Positions 16,563 through 26,063 are shown, numbered from the stretch's first letter. The stretch is 64,000 nucleotides of DNA from Saccharopolyspora endophytica (GCF_018070075.1 NZ_JAGPXE010000013.1:124001-188000), one strand, 5' to 3'. Notes: generated by a model from the sequence alone, not told the origin. Program-made: numbers and translations.

Positions 16563-17618
16563 TCAGTCGAGTTCGATGGGGACGGTGCCGAGGACCCCGT
16601 AGCTGACGGCCCAGTACACGACGTAACCGGCGAGCAGCACGAAGCCGTGCCAGCGGCGCAGGCGCCCGGTGGACAGGAAGTACGCGGCCAGCGCCGTGAG
16701 CACCACGAGCGCGGGCAGGTGCCAGCCGAGAACGCTCGAATCCACCACGAGACCCCCTGCGAGCAGGATGATCCCGAGCTTGCCGGTCACCGAGAACACG
16801 ACGCTGCCGATGACGTTGCCGACGCCGATCTCCGGAGCTCCGCGCCGGGTGGGCTCGACGGTGAGGAAGATGTCCTCGATGGTCAGCACGAGCGTGGCGA
16901 TGGTGGCGCCGAACAGGGTCCCTTCGAGGCCGAAATCCTCCAGGATCCCCTCGGTGCCCATGCCGGTGGCCCACGCGCCCGCGATGAGCCCGGCCAGTGC
17001 GAGGACCGCGAGCGCGGCACCGGCCCAGCCGGGCAGCCTGCGCGCTTCGGCGAAGGGCATCCGATCGGCGAAGCCGGGCTCCTTCGGCACGTCCGGAGGC
17101 AGCTCGACGACCGCGGTCCCGCCGCCCTCGCGGGTCGTCGCGAACGCCTCGTACAGCTCGGCGTCGCGGAACACCGGTCGTGCGCCCCGGGATTCGCGCA
17201 CCACGACGTAGCCGAGGAACGCCACGAACAGCGCCAGCAGCACCAGGCCGACGAACACGTTCATCGGCGCGAACGCCACGAACCCGATCAGGACCAGCGG
17301 AGCGACGGCGAACAGCACCAGGTAGTCGCGCGGGATGTTCACCTTCGTCGGCGTGAGGATCGCGGCCAGGGCGAGCACGACCCCGGGCAGGGAGAGGGCC
17401 GTGCCGAACACGATGCCCAGCGCGACGCCGTCGAGCTCCTCCATGTTGAGGGCGACGCCGAGGAAGATGTCGTCGAATTCGATACCGGTGAAGATGATGG
17501 CGAGGAGGAACACCGAGATCCGGAGGCCTGCGGCCATTCCGACGAGGTATCCGACGAGCTTCTCGGCGCTGTAGATCAGCAGGGCCGCGCCGGCGGCGAA
17601 GATCAGTATCGATTCCAT
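16563..17618 (-). CDS. Sodium/calcium exchanger-like membrane protein
   Basis: The protein has 351 residues and about ten to eleven membrane helices in two halves separated by a cytoplasmic loop (about residues 140-190). Each half contains one alpha-repeat-like motif: FTGIEFDDIFLGVALNMEE in the first and TLVLTIEDIFLTVEPTRRG in the second, followed by GVGNVIGSVVFSVTGKLG. This is the duplicated architecture of cation/Ca2+ exchangers, with acidic residues in place of the usual SxPE core. Exchange of Ca2+ or another cation for Na+ or H+ across the membrane is inferred from the fold; the ion is unknown. Confidence 0.8.
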   Translation of the reverse strand: MESILIFAAGAALLIYSAEKLVGYLVGMAAGLRISVFLLAIIFTGIEFDDIFLGVALNMEELDGVALGIVFGTALSLPGVVLALAAILTPTKVNIPRDYLVLFAVAPLVLIGFVAFAPMNVFVGLVLLALFVAFLGYVVVRESRGARPVFRDAELYEAFATTREGGGTAVVELPPDVPKEPGFADRMPFAEARRLPGWAGAALAVLALAGLIAGAWATGMGTEGILEDFGLEGTLFGATIATLVLTIEDIFLTVEPTRRGAPEIGVGNVIGSVVFSVTGKLGIILLAGGLVVDSSVLGWHLPALVVLTALAAYFLSTGRLRRWHGFVLLAGYVVYWAVSYGVLGTVPIELD

Positions 17619-17785
17619 GGGCGCCTCGAAACATCGTGCCGACGGTGCTCGCTGGTCAAAACACCATCGCGTCGCCGAGGGCGGGTGGCAACCCGTTGCT
17701 CGACGGGCGGAATCGCATTCGCAATGAACGGGTGGTCGAGTGCAACCGGCGGTCGGGTGTTGCGGCGATGCGGGAGACTGTGGGT

Positions 17786-18319
17786 GTGACGGCTGGGGCG
17801 TGGTTGATGCTGGTGTACCGGGTTCCGGGGGAGCCGACGAGGCTGCGGGCGACGGTGTGGCGCCGGTTGAAGGCCGCCGGGGCGGTGTACCTGGCGAACT
17901 CGGTGGCCGTGCTGCCCGAATCCGCCGAGGCCGAGCGGGCGCTGCGCAAGCTGCGGGCCGAGATCGAGGGCATGGGCGGCACCGGGCAGCTGCTGCGGGC
18001 CGAGGCCCTGGCGGGGCAGGACGAGGTCGTCGCCGCGTTCCACGGTGCCCGCGACGCCGAGTACGAGGAGGTCCTGTCGCGCTGCGAGGACTTCCAGGCC
18101 GAGATCGACAAGGAGACCGAGGCGGGCAAGTTCACCTACGCGGAGCTGGAGGAGAACGAGGAGGACCTCGCCAAGCTCCGCCGCTGGCTGGACAAGATCC
18201 GCGCCCGCGACACCCTCGGCGCCCCGCGAGGGGCGGAGACCGTGGCGGCCGTGGACGCCTGCGCCCGGGCCCTGGACGCCTTCGCCGAACGCGTGTACGC
18301 CGCTGAGGCGAGCACCTGA
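17786..18319 (+). CDS. ChrB N-terminal domain protein
   Basis: The protein has 177 residues. The start (TAGAWLMLVYRVPGEPTRLR) and VWRRLKAAGAVYLANSVAVL match the N-terminal domain of chromate-resistance protein ChrB. A charged helical C-terminal half follows (EKETEAGKFTYAELEENEED-like). The C-terminal ChrB domain found in full-length proteins is absent, so this is the short stand-alone form common in actinobacteria, whose role is not proven to be chromate-related. GTG 17786 is chosen because GGGAG lies nine bases upstream; ATG 17768 would add six residues. Confidence 0.7.
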   Translation: MTAGAWLMLVYRVPGEPTRLRATVWRRLKAAGAVYLANSVAVLPESAEAERALRKLRAEIEGMGGTGQLLRAEALAGQDEVVAAFHGARDAEYEEVLSRCEDFQAEIDKETEAGKFTYAELEENEEDLAKLRRWLDKIRARDTLGAPRGAETVAAVDACARALDAFAERVYAAEAST

Positions 18320-18379
18320 CCGGATGGCGTCACTCACCAAGCCCTACCTGCGATGTCTAACCATCGTTACACTCGTGGC

Positions 18380-18796
18380 ATGACACTGGTGACTGCCCTG
18401 CTGAGCCTCGCCGCGGGTCTGCTGCTGGCCTGGCTGGCGCTCGTGGTGGTCCTGCTGGTGATGTGCCCGCGCAAGGGCGTGCTGTCCGAGGCGCTGCAGC
18501 TGCTGCCGGACACCCTGCGCCTGCTGCGCAGGCTGGCGGTCGACCCCGAGATGCCGCGCGGGGTGCGGGTGCGCCTCGGCGCCCTGCTGGCCTACCTCGC
18601 GCTGCCGTTCGACCTGGTGCCCGACTTCGTCCCGGTGCTGGGCTACGCCGACGACGCGATCGTCGTGGTGGCGGTGCTGCGGTCCGTGGTCCGCCGGGCG
18701 GGTCCCGACGCCGTGCACCGGCACTGGCCGGGTTCGGACGACGGGTTCGCGGCGTTGTCGCGGCTGGCGGGTCTGCCGCAGCGCACGCTCGACTAG
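18380..18796 (+). CDS. YkvA/DUF1232 family membrane protein
   Basis: The protein has 138 residues. One N-terminal membrane helix (residues 2-28) is followed by a DUF1232 core with GVRVRLGALLAYLALPFDL, VPDFVPVLGYADDAIVV and VLRSVVRRAG. The LPFDLVPDFVPVLGYADD signature is diagnostic for the family, whose function is unknown. The ATG at 18380 has no ribosome-binding site, but a TACACT -10-like hexamer at 18368-18373 would place the transcript start at the ATG, so a leaderless mRNA is likely. Confidence 0.82.
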   Translation: MTLVTALLSLAAGLLLAWLALVVVLLVMCPRKGVLSEALQLLPDTLRLLRRLAVDPEMPRGVRVRLGALLAYLALPFDLVPDFVPVLGYADDAIVVVAVLRSVVRRAGPDAVHRHWPGSDDGFAALSRLAGLPQRTLD

Positions 18797-18817
18797 CGCG
18801 GATTTCACGCTTTTGGA

Positions 18818-18835
18818 ATAATCCAGCGGGATTAT
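18818..18835. promoter_or_regulatory. AT-rich inverted repeat upstream of the SARP gene
   Basis: ATAATCC (18818-18824) and GGATTAT (18829-18835) form a perfect 7-bp dyad in an AT-rich patch about 105 bp before the regulator gene. It may be an operator; no protein can be assigned to it. Confidence 0.3.
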
Positions 18836-18940
18836 CGGGTCGATTCTGCTGAAATGCCGCCCGAATTTCTTGCGCGGAAACCCCGAACCCGAGGAAACTC
18901 GGTCTATCCATTCGGCCTTGTTCTTCGGGGGTGAAATCCG

Positions 18941-21040
18941 GTGCGGTTCGACGTGCTGGGGCCGGTTCGAGTGCGGCACGGCACCGCGGAGGTACCGGTT
19001 CCAGGGCTGTTGCGGCAACGCCTGCTCGCCCTGCTCCTGGCTCACGCCAACACGCCCGTCTCGGCCGAGTGGCTCTCGGCCGCGCTGTGGGGCGGTGAGC
19101 CGGAGCGGCGCGGCGGCAGCAAGCTGCACCTGCTGGTCCACCGGCTGCGCAAGACCCTCGGCGAACCCGAACGCCTGGTCTCCGACGCGGGCGGCTACTG
19201 GATGCACGTCGAACCCGACGAGCTCGACGTGGAGCGCTTCGAAACGCTGCTGGACCTCGCCGAGCGCAACTTCGACCCGCAGCGCCGGGCCGACATGCTG
19301 CGCCAAGCCCTGCGCCTGTGGCGCGGAACCCCGTACCAGGACCTCGACCTGACCGAGCTGGCCGGCGAGGCGCAGCGCATCGACGAACGCCGCCTGGTCG
19401 CGCTGGAACAGCTGCACGCGGCCGAACTCGACTGCGGCAGGCACGCTTTCATCATCGCCGAGCTCACCGAGCTGGTGCGCGAGAACCCGCTGCGGGAACG
19501 CCTGCACGCGCTGCTGATGACGGCGCTGTACCGCTCGGGCCGGCAGGCCGACGCGCTCGCGGTCTACCGCCGCGCGCGCCGCACCGTCGTCGACGAGCTG
19601 GGGCTGGAACCCGGCCACGCGCTGCGCGAGCTCGAACAGCGCATCCTCGCCGGCGAGCACATCGAGTTCGAGCCGCCCACCGCGCGCCCGGTGACGCGCC
19701 CGGCGCAACTTCCGCACGACGTACCGGGTTTCGTCGGCCGCGATTCCGCGCTGGCCGAACTCGACCGGCTCAGCGAGAAGCCCGAGGTGCCCATCGCCGT
19801 CGTCGCCGGCACGGCCGGGGTCGGCAAGTCCGCGCTGGTGACGCACTGGGCGCACGCCGCGCGGGACCGCTTCCCGGACGGGCAGCTCTACGTCGACCTG
19901 CGCGGCTACGGCCCGGACCAGCCGCTGACCACCACCGAGGTGCTCGCCGGATTCCTGCGCGCCCTGGGCATTCCCGGCGACGCGATCCCCGCCGACGCCA
20001 CCGAGCGCGCCGCCCGCTTCCGCACCGTGGTCGACCAGCGGCGGATGCTCATCGTGCTGGACAACGCCGCCGCACCGGGCCAGATCCGCCCGCTGCTGCC
20101 CGGAACCCCCACGAGCTTCGTGGTCGTCACCAGCCGCGATTCGCTGTCCGGGCTCAGCGCCCGCGACGGCGCGTACCGGCTGGTGCTCGACCGCATGGAG
20201 GCCGACGAGGCGCACGCGCTGCTCACCGACCGGCTCGGTGAGCAGGTGATGAGCGCTGAAACCGCCCAGCCGCTGATCGAGCGGTGCGCCCGGCTGCCGC
20301 TCGCGTTGCGGGTCGCCGCCGAACGCATCCACCAGAGCACCAGCCGCGACGTGGGTGAGCTGCTGGAAGACCTCACCGACGAGCAGCGCGGACTGGACGC
20401 GCTGGACACCGGCGACGAGCACACCTCGGTGCGCGCGGTGTTCTCCTGGTCCTACCGGAACCTCCCCGACGACGCGGCCCGCCTGTTCCGGCTCTACGGC
20501 TTCACCTGCAGGCACGCCGGCCACCGCATCGGCGTCTTCGCGCTCACCGCCCTGCTGGGCGCCGACGACGTGCAGACCACGCGGCGCCTGCTGGACGTGC
20601 TGGTCCGCGCGCACCTGCTCACCGAGGTCAGCTACGGCCGCTACGAGATGCACGCGCTGCTCGGCGACTACGCGGCCGAGCTCGCCGAGCTGGAGCAGGA
20701 CCGACCGGCGATCGTGGCCCGGCTGTTCGGTTTCTACCTGCACACCGCCGACCAGGCGCTGCGCATCCTGCAGCCGACCCGCGACCCGGACGCGGGCGGT
20801 CTGCCGCGACCGGTGGCGATGCCGACCCTGTCGAACCAGGAGTCGGCGGTGAACTGGCTGGACACCGAACGCCCCAACCTCATGTGCGCGGCGGAGAGCG
20901 CCGCCAAGGCGGGCATGAACGACCTGGTCGACCTCCTGTTCCGGATGCTCCACGACTACCTGTCGGGCGAAGCCCGCTCCTTCGACGACGCGGAACGCCT
21001 CCGAGCCCTGGCAGCAGGAGCCCCGGCCGAAGACTGCTGA
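18941..21040 (+). CDS. SARP/AfsR-type transcriptional regulator with NB-ARC domain
   Basis: The protein has 699 residues. Residues 1-90 are an OmpR-type winged helix (VRFDVLGPVRVR start, LHLLVHRLRKTLGEP recognition region). Residues 95-245 are the bacterial transcriptional activator domain (BTAD, ending YRRARRTVVDELGLEPGHAL). Residues 265-520 are an NB-ARC ATPase with P-loop GTAGVGKSA and RMLIVLDNAA as Walker B. A winged-helix/STAND tail follows, but no long TPR array, so it is shorter than AfsR. SARPs activate secondary-metabolite genes; no biosynthetic cluster is visible nearby, so its targets are unknown. GGGGGTGA precedes the GTG start. Confidence 0.9.
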   Translation: MRFDVLGPVRVRHGTAEVPVPGLLRQRLLALLLAHANTPVSAEWLSAALWGGEPERRGGSKLHLLVHRLRKTLGEPERLVSDAGGYWMHVEPDELDVERFETLLDLAERNFDPQRRADMLRQALRLWRGTPYQDLDLTELAGEAQRIDERRLVALEQLHAAELDCGRHAFIIAELTELVRENPLRERLHALLMTALYRSGRQADALAVYRRARRTVVDELGLEPGHALRELEQRILAGEHIEFEPPTARPVTRPAQLPHDVPGFVGRDSALAELDRLSEKPEVPIAVVAGTAGVGKSALVTHWAHAARDRFPDGQLYVDLRGYGPDQPLTTTEVLAGFLRALGIPGDAIPADATERAARFRTVVDQRRMLIVLDNAAAPGQIRPLLPGTPTSFVVVTSRDSLSGLSARDGAYRLVLDRMEADEAHALLTDRLGEQVMSAETAQPLIERCARLPLALRVAAERIHQSTSRDVGELLEDLTDEQRGLDALDTGDEHTSVRAVFSWSYRNLPDDAARLFRLYGFTCRHAGHRIGVFALTALLGADDVQTTRRLLDVLVRAHLLTEVSYGRYEMHALLGDYAAELAELEQDRPAIVARLFGFYLHTADQALRILQPTRDPDAGGLPRPVAMPTLSNQESAVNWLDTERPNLMCAAESAAKAGMNDLVDLLFRMLHDYLSGEARSFDDAERLRALAAGAPAEDC

Positions 21041-21138
21041 ACGGGTGGTGAACAGCGCGGGAATTGGTGGAAGAACCCGGTCTGCCGAGGTGTGGGGGTT
21101 AATACCGTTACGACCCAATTCGTTTCGCGGAGGCGGTC

Positions 21139-22698
21139 GTGACTGGGTTCCCGTGGCAGGAGATCCTCGCAGTTCTCGGTGTGCTGATCCCGGTGATCGC
21201 GTTCGTGTGGGAGTTCGCGATCGTCGGGCGCAAGCGGCTCGGCTACCGGATACAGATGGACACCACGCCCTCCGGGCTCAACACCGAGCACGCCCGGGCC
21301 TGGCAGCGGTTGGAGCGCAGGTCCGGTGAGCGGCTGAAGCACCCGTCCTTCGTGCTGATCCGCATCGAGAACATCGGCAGCGCGCCCATCAACACCGGCG
21401 ACTACGCCACGCCCGACACCGACAACCTCGGCCTGTCCGCCAGGTTCCCGGGGCGCACGGTCGCCGGAGTGCTGGTCACCGAGCTCAGCGATGACAACCT
21501 GGAGAGCTTCTTCCACAAGGACAAGTGGCCGGACGCCAGCGACGAAGAGGAGGAGGACGGCCACAAGGTCGGCATCGTCAAGCTGCCGAAGGTCAAGCTC
21601 AACCCCGACGACCACTACAAGGTCCTCGTGGTGCTCGAACGACCGGGCAAGCAGGAGGGCACGCTGCCCGAGCCCGAGGTGGTCGGCACCATCACCAAGG
21701 CCGGGGACGGCCGGATCTCCAAAACCCGCGGCCAGACCGGAACTCCGCGCTGGGTCGTCGCGCTGATCTGCTTCCTGCTCATGGTCGGCCTGACCGAGCC
21801 GTTCATCTTCGGCCAGACGATGGGAACGGGTGCCCCGCTGGAATGCGCCGAGGGAACCCTGAAGGTCACCGGTTCCACCGCGTTCAAACCCGTGGTGGAG
21901 CAGGCGGCCAAGAGCTACGAGGACTACTGCTCCGGCGCGGACATCGACACCAGCGGAATGCGCGGCAGCGTCGCCGGCTTGCAAGGGCTGGAAGGCGAGG
22001 CCGATCCGAAGCTCCGGGCGAACACGGTGGTCTTCTCCGACGGGAGTGCGGCGGCCGGCTCACCGGCCCTGGTTCCCCGGCCGAAGGCGTTCATGCTGTT
22101 CAGCATCATCGCCAACCCCGGAACCGAGGTGCACAACCTGACGCAGGACCAACTCCGCCGGGTGCTGCGCGGCGAGGTGCGCAACTGGGCGGAGCTCGGC
22201 GGCAAGAACATTCCGGTGGTCGTGGTCGACCGCGAATCCGAGTCGGGCACCCGGATGACGTTGGAGGAGCGGTTCTTCGGGTCCTCCCCGCAACCCGGCG
22301 AGAACTCGACCGACTGCGAGCAGGTGCGCGGCGACGCCACCGGGCAGGTGCTGCGGTGCCGCCGCACCAGCACCCCCGCGATGCTGGAGACCGTCGCGAA
22401 CACCCCCGGTGCCATCGGCTACAGCGAGTCCTTCGCGGCGAACAGCAACCCCGGCGTCATCGAGGTCCGCATCGACGGGCAGGCCGCCGACTTCGACGCC
22501 GCGGAGGCCGGCGCCTACCCGTACTGGCAGACCGAGTACGCCTACACCTACGGCGAACCGGCGCCGGAGTCCCTGCCCGCGAAGTTCCTGCGCTTCCTCA
22601 CCTACCAGGAGGGCGTCGACATCCTCCGGCACTCCGGCCACCGCCCCTGCGCCGAACTCCGCGACGCCGTCAGCTGCGAACCCTCCGTCCCGGAGTAA
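21139..22698 (+). CDS. Membrane-anchored PstS-like substrate-binding protein
   Basis: The protein has 519 residues. A membrane helix lies at residues 7-28. A cytoplasmic domain of about 170 residues contains an acidic stretch (DASDEEEEDGH). A second helix (VVALICFLLMVGLTEPFIFG, near residue 210) precedes an extracytoplasmic PBP-like domain: LKVTGSTAFKPVVEQAAKSY, NLTQDQLRRVLRGEVRNW, ESGTRMTLEERFFG and NTPGAIGYSE are hallmarks of the phosphate-binding PstS fold. Having the binding domain tethered by two helices, with no ABC genes nearby, suggests sensing rather than import; this is inference. The GTG start has GGAGG five bases upstream. Confidence 0.75.
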   Translation: MTGFPWQEILAVLGVLIPVIAFVWEFAIVGRKRLGYRIQMDTTPSGLNTEHARAWQRLERRSGERLKHPSFVLIRIENIGSAPINTGDYATPDTDNLGLSARFPGRTVAGVLVTELSDDNLESFFHKDKWPDASDEEEEDGHKVGIVKLPKVKLNPDDHYKVLVVLERPGKQEGTLPEPEVVGTITKAGDGRISKTRGQTGTPRWVVALICFLLMVGLTEPFIFGQTMGTGAPLECAEGTLKVTGSTAFKPVVEQAAKSYEDYCSGADIDTSGMRGSVAGLQGLEGEADPKLRANTVVFSDGSAAAGSPALVPRPKAFMLFSIIANPGTEVHNLTQDQLRRVLRGEVRNWAELGGKNIPVVVVDRESESGTRMTLEERFFGSSPQPGENSTDCEQVRGDATGQVLRCRRTSTPAMLETVANTPGAIGYSESFAANSNPGVIEVRIDGQAADFDAAEAGAYPYWQTEYAYTYGEPAPESLPAKFLRFLTYQEGVDILRHSGHRPCAELRDAVSCEPSVPE

Positions 22699-22716
22699 CC
22701 CACCCGGGCGACGAAT

Positions 22717-22777
22717 TCGAATTTCGCGCGAAATTCGAGCCCGAACTTGGGCGTTCGAATTTCTCGCGAAATTCGAA
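22717..22777. terminator. Tandem near-identical AT-rich palindromes, probable bidirectional terminator
   Basis: The first is a perfect 22-bp palindrome (22717-22738, half-site TCGAATTTCGC). The second (22754-22777) has 10-bp arms TTCGAATTTC/GAAATTCGAA around a TCGC loop. Both carry the core CGAATTTC...GAAATTCG. They lie between the convergent PstS-like and LysR genes. A terminator role is likely from position; the perfect palindrome could equally be a protein-binding site. Confidence 0.5.
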
Positions 22778-22815
22778 AACCCCTGGTGCCGCGGTAACCC
22801 GTTGGGGGTGAGGGG

Positions 22816-23703
22816 TCAGGGGGTGGTGTTGGGGTCGGTCCGAAAAGTTTTGCGGCAGTGGCGGATCATCTCGCGCGCGGCGACGTTCGCCTCCGGTCGC
22901 CAGGTGATCGCGAGCAGGGCGGGATCGGTGGCGTCGGTGATCGGCAGCGCGGTGAGACCGGGGTGCTCGGTGGCCATCGACTCGCTGAGGATCGCCACGC
23001 CGAGCCCGCGCAGCGCCAGGTCGGCGATCGCGCCCGCCGCACTGGCCTGCAACGCGATCACCGGCTCCACGCCGCGCGCCGCGCAGGCCCGGTCGAACAC
23101 CGACCGCAGCCCCGTTCCGGGCGGCATGCAGACCACCGGGTGCGCCGCGAGTTCGCGGAGCGCGACCGCGCGCCCGGCGAGCTCGTGACCTTCGGGGACG
23201 GCCGCGACCAGCGGTTCGCTGAGGATCGTGAGGGTTTCCAGCCCGTCGGGCGCGGATTCGGCACCGATCAGGGCGAGGTCCAGCGACCCGCTGCGCACGT
23301 CGTCGACGAGCCGATCGGAGTTGCCCTCCCGCAACGACAGCTCCACGCCCGGGTGCGCGCGGTGGAACCCGGCGAGCGCCTCGAACAGCGGCGTGACCGT
23401 GCAGCCGATGACCATCCCGACGTCGAGGTTCCCGCGCAGCAGCCCGGTGATCTCACCCACCGCCTGCCCCACGGCACCTGCCGCGGCCAGCGCGCTGCGC
23501 GCGTGCTCCAGCGCCGCCTTGCCCGCCGCGGTCAGCTCCGCCGCACGCGCGGACCGGTCGAACAGCTCCGCCCCGAGCTCCTTCTCCAGCCGCCTGATCT
23601 GCGCGCTCACCCCGGACTGGCTGATGTGCACGCGCTGCGCGGCCCGGGTGAAGTTCCGCTCCTCGGCCACCGCGACGAAGTACTCCAGCTGCCGCAGATC
23701 CAT
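22816..23703 (-). CDS. LysR family transcriptional regulator
   Basis: The protein has 295 residues, the usual LysR length. Residues 1-60 are the winged helix-turn-helix (MDLRQLEYFVAVAEERNFTR then QSGVSAQIRRLEKELGAELF). Residues 90-290 are the two-lobed effector-binding domain. It is divergent from the SnoaL-like gene with a 91-bp spacer carrying an inverted repeat, the classical arrangement in which a LysR protein controls its neighbour and itself. Confidence 0.92.
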   Translation of the reverse strand: MDLRQLEYFVAVAEERNFTRAAQRVHISQSGVSAQIRRLEKELGAELFDRSARAAELTAAGKAALEHARSALAAAGAVGQAVGEITGLLRGNLDVGMVIGCTVTPLFEALAGFHRAHPGVELSLREGNSDRLVDDVRSGSLDLALIGAESAPDGLETLTILSEPLVAAVPEGHELAGRAVALRELAAHPVVCMPPGTGLRSVFDRACAARGVEPVIALQASAAGAIADLALRGLGVAILSESMATEHPGLTALPITDATDPALLAITWRPEANVAAREMIRHCRKTFRTDPNTTP

Positions 23704-23722
23704 AACCGCTGATTCTAGATCC

Positions 23723-23751
23723 CATCAGAACCATCTGTTGGACTTCTGGTG
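23723..23751. promoter_or_regulatory. Candidate LysR operator
   Basis: CATCAGAA (23723-23730) and TTCTGGTG (23744-23751) form an imperfect dyad spaced by 13 bases, centred between the two divergent starts, as expected for a LysR-type binding site. Confidence 0.45.
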
Positions 23752-23794
23752 AGGGCGGACGCAGGCTGGAGCCATGACCGGGAGGAGAACTGAC

Positions 23795-24151
23795 ATGCGC
23801 GAGAAGGCCGGCGAACCCGAAGACCTGACCAGGCTCTTCGTCGAACGCAGCAACGCAGGTGACGCCGAGGGGGTGGCCGAGCTCTACGAACCCGACGCGG
23901 TCATGGCCTACCCGCCCGGCGAGACGACGGTGGGCCGCGACGCGATCCAGGCCCTCTGGGAGGAGGTCCTGGCCAACCGCCCCCACTTCGAACCGGAACC
24001 CCCGCTGCCCACCCTGATCAGCGGCGACATCGCCCTCACCGCGACCCCGCCCCAGGACGGCACGGGCGCCCGAGCGCAGGTCGCCCGCCGCCAACCCGAC
24101 GGCACCTGGCTCCGCCTCCTCGACCAACCGGAGTTCCGCCCGCCCCGGTGA
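23795..24151 (+). CDS. SnoaL-like/NTF2-fold protein
   Basis: The protein has 118 residues. It is a small single-domain NTF2-like cone fold: a first helix with LTRLFVERSNAGDAEGVAEL, then YEPDAVMAYPPGETTVGRDAI, the usual SnoaL-like signature, followed by a curved sheet ending GTWLRLLDQPEF. Catalytic role and ligand are unknown. The ATG at 23795 has GGGAGGAG seven bases upstream, better than the ATG at 23774. Control by the divergent LysR gene is inferred. The gene converges on the helicase gene with only seven bases between. Confidence 0.75.
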   Translation: MREKAGEPEDLTRLFVERSNAGDAEGVAELYEPDAVMAYPPGETTVGRDAIQALWEEVLANRPHFEPEPPLPTLISGDIALTATPPQDGTGARAQVARRQPDGTWLRLLDQPEFRPPR

Positions 24152-24158
24152 CGAGCGG

Positions 24159-26063
24159 TCAGTGGAGGCGGGAGAGCCAGAGGTGGTCCTGGGCCCTGGT
24201 CATCGCCACCAGGCGTCGGCGCTCGTGGGTCTCGCGGTCCTCCCGGGAATCAGCCGGGGGAGCGGGTTCGGCGGGGAGGAAGACCGTGCGGAACTCCGCT
24301 CCCTTCGCCTCCAGGACCGTGCCGACGAGGGTGTCGGAGGTGTCGCGGCCGTCCCAGGTCGCCAGCGGCAGAGTCGTGATGCCGGCGTCCCGCAGCACGC
24401 GCAGCCAGTGCTCGGTCGCCGACTCGGACTCGGTGATGATCGCCGCCGACGAGCCGTCGTCGAGCGCGAGCAGCGCACCCAGCAGCGCGCGCTCCTGGTC
24501 CTTGCCGTGCCACTCGACGACGCGCCCGCCGCTGCGCACCGGCAGCGCGGCGCTCAACGGCAGCGACGGCCCGTCGTCGTAGCGGTTGATCGCCTCCACC
24601 TGCCCGGCGCGTTCCAGCACCATGCCCCGGTTGCGGTAGTCGTTGCGCAGCACCTCACCGCGCCCGTGCAACGAGATCCCGGCATCGGACAACCGCCAGC
24701 CACCGGCCAGGGCCTGCTGCTGACCGTCCCCGACCAGCAGCAGCTGGTCCGGTTCGTCGCCGCTGATCGCGTGCGCCAGCCGCAGGCCGATCAACGTCAG
24801 CTCCTGCGCCTCGTCGACCACGACCGCGGTGTACTGCCGGGGCAGCGGCCGCCGCTCCAGCTCGGCGAGCGCGCGCTTGAGCACGTCGTTGTGGTCGAAG
24901 ACGCCGTGCTCGGACAGCTCCCGCTCGTAGTCGCAGTAGAAACGCCAGGCGTGGGACCGGAAATCAGCCGGCAGCTGACCGCCCCGGCCCTTCCGGGACA
25001 CCGTCCGGTAGGCGTCGAGCGACGAGATCCCACGGCCCTTGATCACCCGGTCGATCTCGTCCTTCCAGTACTCCCGGGAGTTCCGGACACCGCGCAGCAC
25101 CTCGTCCCGCGACCACACCGCGTCGAAGGCCCGCAGAACCTCCTGCTCGTCGACGTCCGCCGAACGCCCGCGCCCGGCGAGGAAGTCCCGCGCCCACCCG
25201 TGCAGCGAGGTGAACTCGATCTGCCCGGACAGCTCCGGGGCCATCTGCCCGAACCGGCCGGCGGCCCGCTCCGGAACCCGGTCCAGCGGTGCGGTGTAGA
25301 GCAGCTTGCCGTCACCGCGGCGGGCCAGGTAGGCCAGCCGGTGCAGCGCGAGGGTGGTCTTGCCGGTCCCGGCCGGGCCGCTGATCTGCGCCGGACCGGA
25401 GAAGCTGCGGCGCACCGCGCCCAGCTGCGCGTCGTCGAGGAAGTAGCGCCAGTCCCGGAACGGTCGCCGCGACGACGGGGCGACCGGCTCCTGCAGCACC
25501 TCGGGAACGCTGCCGCGCTGGTGCGGGATGCGCTGCGAGTTCCACATGATCGGCGTCAGGTCGAAGGTGCGGCTGTCGAGGTGCTTGGCCAGCGCCAGCG
25601 CCTCGTCGGCGGTCAGGATCCGCTCGCCGCGCTTGAGCAACCGGTCCAGCTCGTCCTCGGTGATCGCCAGGTGATCGACGCTGCGGCCCTTGCGCCCGGT
25701 GTGCTCTATCGGGTGCACCACCACGGTGCGCAGCACCGACTCGCTGAGCATCCCGGACCCGATCGCGGCCCCGGCCAGCAGCTCGGCGGTCCACACGAAC
25801 GCCGCCCGCGAGTCCTCCCAGTCCGGCTCGGCTTCCCGGAGCAGCACCACCAGCACGCCCATCCGGCCGACGAGCACCAGGTCCGGCCGCTGCCGGGGAG
25901 TGTGCGGTGCGAACTGGTTGAGCAACGGGTATCAGCCGTTGTCGCGCTCGGCCGCGAAGCGGTGCAGGACTCGCTTCTGCCACGTCGGCAGCGGCCGGTC
26001 CCGCAGCTGGGCCTCCGCTTCGCGCCGGAGTAATTCCTGGCGGTGGTGGAAAGTCCCGGTCAC
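24159..26063 (-). pseudogene. UvrD/Rep-type helicase gene interrupted by an in-frame TGA
   Basis: A GTG at 26063 with a strong AGGAGG upstream opens a frame of 43 codons (TGTFHHRQELLRREAEAQLR onward) that stops at TGA 25932-25934. The same frame then continues for about 590 codons. The main part is a superfamily 1 helicase: Walker A GPAGTGKTT, Walker B VVVDEAQE, motif III LLLVGDGQQ and motif VI VAMTRAQDHLWL. An N-terminal region (RPDLVLVGRMGVLVVLL) resembles a nuclease-related segment. After the TGA only a TTG (25925) without a ribosome-binding site is available nearby. It could be a nonsense mutation, a sequence error or a shorter gene with a weak start. Confidence 0.65.

Noticed and set aside
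18344-21118. Leftward 924-codon frame opposite the SARP gene
   Set aside because: Shadow of the regulator gene; no conserved motif, and it would overlap two well-supported plus-strand genes.
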